This document shows, one piece after another, positions 57,328 to 64,000 of a DNA stretch of 64,000 bases. Under the pieces are notes generated by a model. That model saw only the letters and a list, made by a program, of their open reading frames with translations. It had not been told where the DNA came from and made no database searches. The DNA lies in assembly GCF_035046485.1 (NCBI RefSeq), contig NC_085136.1, positions 155,690,870 through 155,754,869 of the forward strand, read 5' to 3'. This DNA is from Aedes albopictus. Taxonomy: Eukaryota > Arthropoda > Insecta > Diptera > Culicidae. Position 1 is the stretch's first letter; the number at the start of each line of letters is the position of its first letter. The translations under genes were made by a program, and so were the position numbers.

Positions 57328-59549
57328 CTTTTGTACTCTACCCCTGGAAACGCACAGATGGGACAGAACAAACGTCGGGGTAAGGGGCAGCTACCCGTTT
57401 CATGATCATCCCGACAGTTGAAGCATTCGCCCTGTGGAGGTGGCCGATAGTTGCTCACCAACTTGGAGAACGGGTCTTTCGATGCCCTGGATTCTCGATT
57501 AGAGGAATGTTTCTCCAGCTTTGACTCTGATCGATCAACAGTTTGGGATTCAGCTTTGGGTGATTTTGAGTTTGGGTACGCTTTTGTATTTTTCTCTTGC
57601 TTTGGGTGTTGATTGTTCTTCCCCATTTGCTGATGATTATTCGAAAATACCCGCGTGTTTTGTGGGCTAAATCTTCCACTACTAAGCGCACAAGTTTCCT
57701 TCTTGGGATTACCGAAAACCCGGGCAAAGGCCGATGAGTCTGCGGCATCGAGGTCGTTGCCGAGATTTATTAGAGTCTGAATGGACGTTATTCGCCGCCC
57801 CACCAACAGCTTACGATAATCGAACCTTAAGTTCATCTTAAGTACTTCGATTTTATCTGACTCAGACATAGGTTGGCTCATACTGCGGAAAAGTTTTTCC
57901 ATATGCAAGTAGTATTGCTGAAAGGTTTCGTTGCGCTGTTGTCGATATTGATAGATTTTAACTCTCAATACGGCGTCCAAATCGGGGTGACGAAATGCTC
58001 TTTGCAGTTCCTGAATCAAGTGATTCCAGTTCCTAAGCCGGTCTTGGCTTCTCATGGCTGTATACCAACTGAGTGCCGGCCCATCAAATAAATGGATTGC
58101 AGAGTCAAACAGCTCCTCTTCAGACACATGTTCAGAAAGGGCCATCTGCATAACGTTTTCCAGAAACTCATTCATGGCCAATCCTTGATCATCCGCTTTG
58201 TATTTCTGAATTTTCCACTGCGAAACCGGAATCACTTTCCGAGGGTGGAAAACGGGTTGACGCCTTTCCCCCTGATAATAATCGTAACTTCCAGAGACCG
58301 TCGGAAGGGACGTCTGAGCTCTCGGAACCGGAGGATATGACTGGGCGAAGGTTGCATTTGGAATATGCCACTGCTCCGCCGCAGGCTCCATCCGAGGCTC
58401 CAATCGAGGCTCTACCCGAGGTTCCCGCGGTGGTGGTGGCGCTTCTGGCTCCGACCACCGAGGGTAATAGCTGACCGACGGATTACCCCACCTGGCCTGA
58501 GTTGATGTCGGCTGAGATACCGATGCTAAATAGGGCGTTACATCTCGACTGGACCCCTGAGGAATAGTAAATGTTACGGCCGGTTCAGAACGAGTTGGTT
58601 CAAGGGGCGGCGGTAGTTCCTGGGGGCAATCTGTCAGAAATGGGTTGGTGGAGTTCAACTGACAAACAGCCGGTTGATTGCTTTGTGAGATTCTAGTCGA
58701 CTGGGTTGACGAAGGAGGGGGATAAGGAATGCTTTGATTAATTGCTGTCGTTACACACGTCGACGACCTAGAAAAAGCAAGCGTACTCGTAGCAGGTTTG
58801 TTCCCTTCACCTTCTTTGCGATCAGACGTCACTAGGGCATCCATCAGAAAATCAGATATATCTAGCTCGCTAGTTGAGCTAGCTTTTCTCGATTTCAGCT
58901 CCGTCTTCAGTTCTTTTAACTCTGTGGTCAAATTACTGAAAAGGTCTGCTACTTCTTTCATCGCGGATGTAAAGTCCAACTTTGACACATATTTGGTCGT
59001 TGGTCGCTTCGGCTTCGTACCTGTATATGGCACTGAAGAAGAAGGCTTCAATGCCGAAGCTCCTTGTTGGGATTCACTGTCACTTGAGGACGATGAATCC
59101 GCATCAGCAAAAAAACTATTCTCATTCCAAAAATGTTCTGAAAAAAGGGCAATCACATCTTGAAAAGCTTTGCTACATGTTGCAGTGAGCTCCTCACTGC
59201 AATGGTTCCTAATCACTGTCAAACGATGACCCAGATGTAGCAATCTTGACTTGCAATGACTACTGTTCTTTCCCTTCGTTTCAAGTATACGTTTTATCTC
59301 ACTGACCATTCTCAAACAATTATTAAGATCCACTTCAGGATCATGATCGAACTCCAGAATATGCTCATGACCTTCCCGCTCTTGTTTTAGGACCTCTCTT
59401 AACCGACGTCGCCTTTTGCACCGCGATTCGTCATCCGCGATTACGATATTCCGAAGGAGCAGCTCATAGTCTAATTCACCAGGCTCCAAATGATCGACGC
59501 GCAACGTACGATACATGGCGCAAAATGATTCGCCAGAAAACCGCGGCAT
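57288..59549 (-). CDS. gag: Ty3/Gypsy Gag
   Basis: 753 codons from ATG 59549, large for a Ty3-group Gag. Residues 1-160 are charged and helical. Residues 160-430 are Ser/Pro-rich and disordered. A capsid domain spans about 440-610 (FDGPALSWYTAMRS, LIQELQRAFRHPDLD). The tail has CFNCRDDHETGSC, spaced C-x2-C-x3-H-x4-C (one residue shorter than the standard knuckle), then two more C-x2-C pairs (CPIC, CPYC). Gag forms particles and binds RNA. No stop or frameshift was seen. Confidence 0.9.
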   Translation of the reverse strand: MPRFSGESFCAMYRTLRVDHLEPGELDYELLLRNIVIADDESRCKRRRRLREVLKQEREGHEHILEFDHDPEVDLNNCLRMVSEIKRILETKGKNSSHCKSRLLHLGHRLTVIRNHCSEELTATCSKAFQDVIALFSEHFWNENSFFADADSSSSSDSESQQGASALKPSSSVPYTGTKPKRPTTKYVSKLDFTSAMKEVADLFSNLTTELKELKTELKSRKASSTSELDISDFLMDALVTSDRKEGEGNKPATSTLAFSRSSTCVTTAINQSIPYPPPSSTQSTRISQSNQPAVCQLNSTNPFLTDCPQELPPPLEPTRSEPAVTFTIPQGSSRDVTPYLASVSQPTSTQARWGNPSVSYYPRWSEPEAPPPPREPRVEPRLEPRMEPAAEQWHIPNATFAQSYPPVPRAQTSLPTVSGSYDYYQGERRQPVFHPRKVIPVSQWKIQKYKADDQGLAMNEFLENVMQMALSEHVSEEELFDSAIHLFDGPALSWYTAMRSQDRLRNWNHLIQELQRAFRHPDLDAVLRVKIYQYRQQRNETFQQYYLHMEKLFRSMSQPMSESDKIEVLKMNLRFDYRKLLVGRRITSIQTLINLGNDLDAADSSAFARVFGNPKKETCALSSGRFSPQNTRVFSNNHQQMGKNNQHPKQEKNTKAYPNSKSPKAESQTVDRSESKLEKHSSNRESRASKDPFSKLVSNYRPPPQGECFNCRDDHETGSCPLPRRLFCPICAFPGVEYKRCPYCSKNSVRES
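57306..57312 (-). promoter_or_regulatory. -1 frameshift slippery site (gag-pro)
   Basis: A_AAA_AAC sits in phase with the gag frame six codons before its stop. The protease frame is -1, so the heptamer explains how Gag-Pro-Pol would be made. Confidence 0.88.
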
Positions 59550-59931
59550 TATGTTTGTTCGATTCTTGTTTGCACAGATTTTATTCAGCTATACGGGATT
59601 TGAATTCATGAATTTTGTCGGTTGATCTAAATATCCTGTGATTTATTACCAAGCACAACTTTTCCTATACGCGATTTAAGTTTTCGTTCCGGTTTCAGGA
59701 AGAAAATGCTCCATGAATTCCGTCGTACAACCTGCTTTGTTCTGACGAACGCGATATTGATCTAACACTCACCAGCTCAGTTGAAAATGCTATATAGGCG
59801 AGATTAACCAGCCGGACGGATTTTCTGATAAACTTGAGAGAAAGGCGATTTTCGCGAAAACTCCCCCACACCTCAAAAGAAGAAAAAATATTCACTGAAT
59901 ATTTTTTCTTGCTGGGAAACTTCCAGGATTT

Positions 59932-59944
59932 TAGTTGGGCGCCA
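59932..59944 (-). promoter_or_regulatory. Primer binding site of the Ty3 element
   Basis: On the minus strand TGGCGCCCAACTA begins two bases after the 5' LTR. TGG at the start is the usual complement of the tRNA CCA end. Confidence 0.75.
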
Positions 59945-59946
59945 AA

Positions 59947-61293
59947 TGTTACCGCTCCTCGAGAACGTGTGTATCGAGACCCAGAGGGGGAGTCGATCTA
60001 AACCTCAGGCTGCTGGGCCAGCCAACGGCAGCCAACGAGGCGTGCACAAAAGGCCTCTTTTGTGTCCTCGAGTCCCAGGGTCGTTGAGGAGGTAGTGGTG
60101 AGGTCTTCGGATTTATTTAGCGAGCTAGAATGTGGGGATTAGTTTTTAAACCTTATATTACTTACTCCGAGGCACGAAAAGCGAATGCTGCGTCCAGCAG
60201 TAGCGGCGTGGGGTAGCCGGCAACCGGAGAGGGTATAGGTGCCGGTCTCGTAGCGGCGTGCACCGCCCCAGGCTAGGGGCTAGCAGGCGATCAGCGAGGT
60301 TGAAGGTGGTGGTTTGGTAGCGGCGTGCTTTGCGGCGGCGGCGGCGAGGGGCTAGCAGACGACCGGCGAGGCCGAAGGTGTCGGATCCGTAGAGGCGGGC
60401 ACCGCAATGGCGGCGAGGGGCTGGTAGGCGACTGGCGGGGTCGACGGTGTCGGTTCAGTAGCGGCGTCCACCGCGGCGGCGGCAAGGAGTTGGTGAAAGA
60501 CCTCACGATAGTGACGAGCTTGGCTTGATCTACTCCGGCGGCCGGAATGGGGACCCGTGCAGTGGTCTTTGGGGGTCAGACGGTACTTCCGGCACAGTGA
60601 AATACCAGCAGGCTTTCAGGCGAGGACGTCTTCGGTGGGAGAGAGCATCGTAGGCCGCATGCAACGTGGCGGCGAAGTCGGGTGTCGCACAACAATGGCG
60701 TTCACGAAGGGAGGCGGTAGGATGCCCGCAGCGATAGCGGGTTCGCAACGGTGGCGAGTACTCGGTGACCACGTGCGGCCGGTGGAAATATCGGCCCACG
60801 GCGAATAGGGTGCAAAGGCAGCGCGCACCGCAACAACAATAGGACTCTGGTGGGTACTTATCCACGACGATTCCGGATTATGCAGGAATCAACGCTCCGT
60901 CCACAAGATGGTAACTTTGCGACCTGTCTTCACAAAACTGTTGGTCAATTGACTCCACAGGACTCTCCGATCTTCACGGTGTTTTCACTTCGACGGTCGA
61001 AATACAAAATCAGCCCACCGTCCCATCGATCTCTCTCTTCCCAGCCTCATCAATCAACATCACACTCGCCCGCGAATGCGTTTTCCCAGATCCGCTGCAT
61101 GGCCTGTCATCCACCCAACCAAAGTGCAAAGCCATCTGTTGAGGAATTCTAAACGCCTCCCCTCATTGGTAGCGCTGCCCAGAGCGATAGGGTTCTCAAA
61201 CCGCCCCCCAAACCAAGCACGCTAACTAAACGATGAAATCGCAAATTCAAACAACTTTCTCTCATTAAATTGTAATTCATTTTCATGATTACA
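59947..61293 (-). repeat. Ty3/Gypsy 5' LTR
   Basis: Copy of 42058-43404 with a handful of single-base changes (for example CTGGCGGGG against CTGGCTGGG). Confidence 0.95.
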
Positions 61294-61689
61294 AGGTAGG
61301 GTCACAAACCCCAAACCAAGTATCATAGTGAAATAATTTTTGAAAAAATATTGGACCGGGCCTTCACAGTTTATGATCGAAGTTTGTATGGAGAACTTGG
61401 AGTGTTCAATTGATATGCGCATTAGAACGTGCCGTGCATATATTTAGGAGTTTTCGTTGGGTTTGTTTCGTATATTGCCTAACGCCTAAATATATGCACA
61501 GAGCGTTCTAACGCATATATCAATTGAACAACCCAAGTTCTCCATACAAGATTCGGTCATAAACTGTGAAGGCCCGATCCATTTTTTGGTTTCAAAAATT
61601 CTTTCACTACGACACTTCCTGGGTCCCAAAACCCTGTTATTTTTTACCTCAACACATAAAACAATTTAGTGTTGAACGGTGTAATGATC

Positions 61690-62235
61690 TAACATGATTT
61701 TCTGGCGAAGCTGATTAGACTGGTTCGAACGACGGTTGACGGATCGAAAAGAAGTGTACGGGTTTCAGATGAAGTTTCGTCATCGTTTGTAACCTTAGAT
61801 GCTCTTTCAAACTTACTGTTCAACATAGCACTGGAAGAAGCGATAAGGAGAGCGGGCGTGCAAAGGGATGGCGCCATTGTCACGAGGTCGCATATGCTCC
61901 TGGGCTTCACGAACGATATCGACATCATCGAAATTTACCGTCGGGCCGTGGTGGAGGCGTTCATACCTTTTAAGAGGGAAACTGTGAGAATTGGACTAAT
62001 GAATAACAGCACAAAGGCCAAGTATTGCTGAATTAATGCATTGCAACAACATCGGTCAGGCCGTGGTAGCGGTGGCGAAGTGGTACTGGATGGTGGAAAG
62101 TTTGATGTTGTGGATGAATTTGTTTACCTTGGTACTCTAGTGACGTTTGATAATGATGTTACTCGCGAAGTGAGAAGACGGATTGCGCATTTTTCGGTCG
62201 GCGAAACCAGCTGAAGTCCCGTAGGCTGCAAACTG
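61690..62235 (+). pseudogene. RTE-like pol relic, second half
   Basis: Continues the RTE-like RT broken at 41990. Frames give AKLIRLVRTTVDGSKRSV, DEVSSSFVTLDAL, LLFNIALEEAIRRAGVQ and MLLGF(T)NDIDIIE, then VVLDGGKFDVVDEFVYLGTL and SREVRRRIA-like. The catalytic FADD box reads FTND here, so activity is lost, and stops are frequent. It ends near 62235. Confidence 0.8.
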
Positions 62236-62452
62236 TAACGTTTTGACGTTTTTCTCTAAAATAAGTAAAATAATTTTGAATTTGATTCACACATTTGAGA
62301 AAGTTTAGATTGGGTTTAGATTAATTGCGAAAATTTATGTTGTATAGAGTAGTTTTTCTCTCTTTAAGCGAAATGCTTTTTGAATTCGTTCAATTTAGTT
62401 TTAGTTTATTAACATTCTTCTAGTAGGTACCTGACCGAATGTTTTGAATTAA
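62236..62452. other. AT-rich, no gene seen
   Basis: Nothing recognised between the RTE relic and the next MITE. Confidence 0.4.
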
Positions 62453-62695
62453 ATATACCGCATTTAGTTCACCGCTGGACTGCGAACTGTGACTTCATAA
62501 GTGCGAAAACGTAAATGAAAGTGCGCGATTGCATCAAATCAGGTTGATGTCTTCGGCGCACTATTTCTTCAATCTATGGTGAACAAGTACTCTGAAGATA
62601 TCGAGTGGATTTGATGCAATCGCGCACTTTTATTAGCGTTTTCGCACTCGTGAAAACTAGTGTGATAGTCCAGTAGTGAACTAAATGCGCTATAT
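62453..62695. mobile_element. Palindromic MITE
   Basis: Inverted arms of about 95 bp: CGCATTTAGTTCACCGCTGG on the left, mirrored by CTAAATGCGCTATAT on the right, then GCGAAAACG and GTGCGCGATTGCATCAAAT on the left with inverted copies on the right. Short unique centre. TA-like flanks. Confidence 0.75.
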
Positions 62696-62934
62696 AAACC
62701 CTGAACATAACCTGAATTATCTCGCGACTGATGTTTGTTAGCAATAAAATTATGTATGTCGACTTTTGGTTTGTGTCTCGGCTAATCCATATGCCATAAC
62801 CGGCGTAGTGAGTGCAGTAATGGCTCCTGAATATATGTATCTCAATTACACCATCTTAACGAACCTAGATAAGATAGGCGCCAACTGACTCATATCGCCA
62901 TGCGAAAAGTTCGTTGGCGCAATTCAATGAAATA

Positions 62935-63276
62935 CACTGAAGTTTTTTTTACGACGGTAATGGTCCCGCGTAAAAAAAAACCGCGTAAAAAAAACCGCGT
63001 AAAAAAAACCGCGTTATTTTAAGACCCGTCGTAAAAAAAAACCGCGTTATTTCAAAAAACGTCGTAAAAAAAGTCAAGTCACGTTAGATGTGGTGCTGAC
63101 TATTTTACGCGTGTTTTTGAAAAAACGCGGATTTTTTTTTACGACGGTTTTTGAAATAACGCGGTTTTTTTTACGACGGGTCTTGAAATAACGCGGTTTT
63201 TTTTAGGACGGACCGCGTGAAAAAAACCGCGTAAAAAAAACCGCGTAAAAAAACCGCGTAAAAAAAAACTTCAGTG
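62935..63276. mobile_element. TA-flanked MITE built of ACGCGG repeats
   Basis: Termini CACTGAAGTTTTTTTTACG and CGTAAAAAAAAACTTCAGTG are inverted and flanked by TA (62933-62934, 63277-63278). The interior is made of CCGCGTAAAAAAAA and GACGGTTTTTGAAATAAC-type units in both orientations around a short centre (63085-63110). Non-coding. Confidence 0.85.
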
Positions 63277-63363
63277 TAATAGGGGGATTGTTAGAGTAAG
63301 TTTCTTAAAAACAAAATTATGTACTTAAGCTCGGTCATTTCGTTCGCTACAAGGCTGGTGTTT

Positions 63364-63700
63364 GCCGGGGCCCGTGGCGTAGTTGGTCACACGTTCGCTT
63401 CATATGCGGATGGTCATGGGTTTGATTCCCAGCCCCGGCACTTGCAATTTTTCGTCAGTTGCTCTTCACCGAGAGCGGCTGGCACTGACCCTCTTCTGAG
63501 CCCCGTGGCTCAAACGGACCCGGATACCAGGACATCGGCGAACCAGGTCTCGCTTGTTTGTGATGTCGAACGATTTGTAGCCCGTTTGTCGAACGTCGAT
63601 TTGTACTTGAAATACGCTATTAAAATTAATCATCGTTCATCGCTATCATTTTTAAATCATCGAAAAGTGTTTTGCCAAAGTCAAACAACAATTTGAAGCT
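63364..63700 (+). mobile_element. tRNA-derived SINE
   Basis: 63364-63440 folds as a tRNA cloverleaf: acceptor GCCGGGG/CCCCGGC, anticodon stem TTCGC/GCGGA with loop TTCATAT (CAT), T-arm TGGGTTTGATTCCCA. The A box is TGGCGTAGTTGG and the B-box-like region is GGTTTGATTCC. A GC-rich body follows. It does not match the mosquito methionine tRNAs as I know them, and the body continues without a terminator, so I call it a SINE rather than a tRNA gene. The 125-codon frame over it is an artefact. Confidence 0.65.
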
Positions 63701-63797
63701 GCAACAATACTAAAAACGGTGAAATAGTAAATCTGAAAGTGTTTTTTCTGCATCTGCTCCATTGCTCGTCGTCGATCCGATCACCTCATTCAACGAT

Positions 63798-64000
63798 ATG
63801 TCTTGCAAAAAATGCTTGCTCGTAGTGGATTGCGCAACCGATTTGTTTGTAGTGTGTGAAGGGAAATGTTACAAAACATTCCACGCTGCTTGTGTTGGAG
63901 TATCAGAGACGAGTGTTTGTTGCCTGAATACCAATATCATTTGGTTGTGTGACGACTGCCTGTCCGACTTCCACAATAGTCAACGCCAAGAGCAATCCAG
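63798..64000 (+). CDS. PHD-finger open frame, cut by the window edge
   Basis: From ATG 63798 the frame is open to the end (67 codons). It begins MSCKKCLLVV and continues with VCEGKCYKTFHAACVGV and IIWLCDDCLSDF. The spacing of Cys and His fits a PHD-type zinc finger. In insects, ORF1 of CR1/L2-type non-LTR elements often starts like this, and its position after a SINE in a repeat-rich region supports that. A host PHD protein cannot be excluded without the rest. Confidence 0.6.
   Translation, partial: MSCKKCLLVVDCATDLFVVCEGKCYKTFHAACVGVSETSVCCLNTNIIWLCDDCLSDFHNSQRQEQS

Noticed and set aside
63364..63440. A functional tRNA-Met gene
   Set aside because: It continues into a SINE body with no terminator and does not match the methionine tRNAs I know.

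Overview
The window looks like heterochromatic or intergenic DNA of a mosquito, probably culicine (Aedes/Culex-like). It carries R1-clade, RTE-like and Jockey-like non-LTR retrotransposons, BEL/Pao and Ty3/Gypsy LTR elements, TA-flanked mariner-type MITEs, hAT-like elements with 8-bp target duplications, tRNA-derived SINEs and 130-150 bp satellites. The organism is inferred from repeat content only. I found no host protein-coding gene, rRNA, CRISPR array or bacterial operon that I could support. Almost every long open frame belongs to a mobile element.

Layout. 1-7,060: AT-rich sequence, a possible LTR start (1673), a gag-only Jockey-like fragment (about 2218-3378), an R1 relic (3863-4389) and a hAT-like fold-back element (5652-6054). 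7,060-30,062: pieces of one BEL/Pao pol gene, in order and all on the plus strand (RT 7060-7625; RT/RNase H 10990-11513; RNase H end 17409-17632; integrase 25980-26046 and 29861-30062). Between the pieces sit a TIR element full of CCCGGAATG arrays with its own hAT and MITE insertions (7626-10989), a full-length R1-clade element with a 15-bp target duplication (11529-17393), TA-type MITEs, a Ty3-like gag remnant, two satellites, and a 5'-truncated R1-clade copy (26047-29860). 30,110-31,480 is the 5' part of an RTE-like element. 33,049-36,358 is a TIR element filled with ~151-bp tandem repeats and a SINE. 36,834-37,850 is a broken Tc1/IS630-type transposase.

40,935-62,235 is a five-deep nest. 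An RTE-like reverse transcriptase relic (plus strand) is split by a long-TIR MITE. The MITE is split by a Ty3/Gypsy element (42058-61293, minus strand, 1347-bp LTRs, TSD AGGT). That element is split by an env-bearing errantivirus-like element (43799-51631, 262-bp LTRs, TSD CGCG). The errantivirus gag is in turn split by a TA-flanked MITE (45095-45944). The pol and env frames of the errantivirus-like element look complete; its gag is broken. The Ty3 pol is interrupted by a 1.8-kb insertion.

62,236-64,000 holds two palindromic MITEs, a tRNA-derived SINE, and the start of a PHD-finger open frame that runs off the window edge.

How the genes work together: both LTR elements appear to make Gag and Gag-Pol by -1 frameshifting at canonical slippery heptamers (T_TTT_TTA and A_AAA_AAC). 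The errantivirus-like element probably makes Env from a spliced RNA. The MITEs, SINEs and truncated copies are non-autonomous and depend on enzymes encoded elsewhere.
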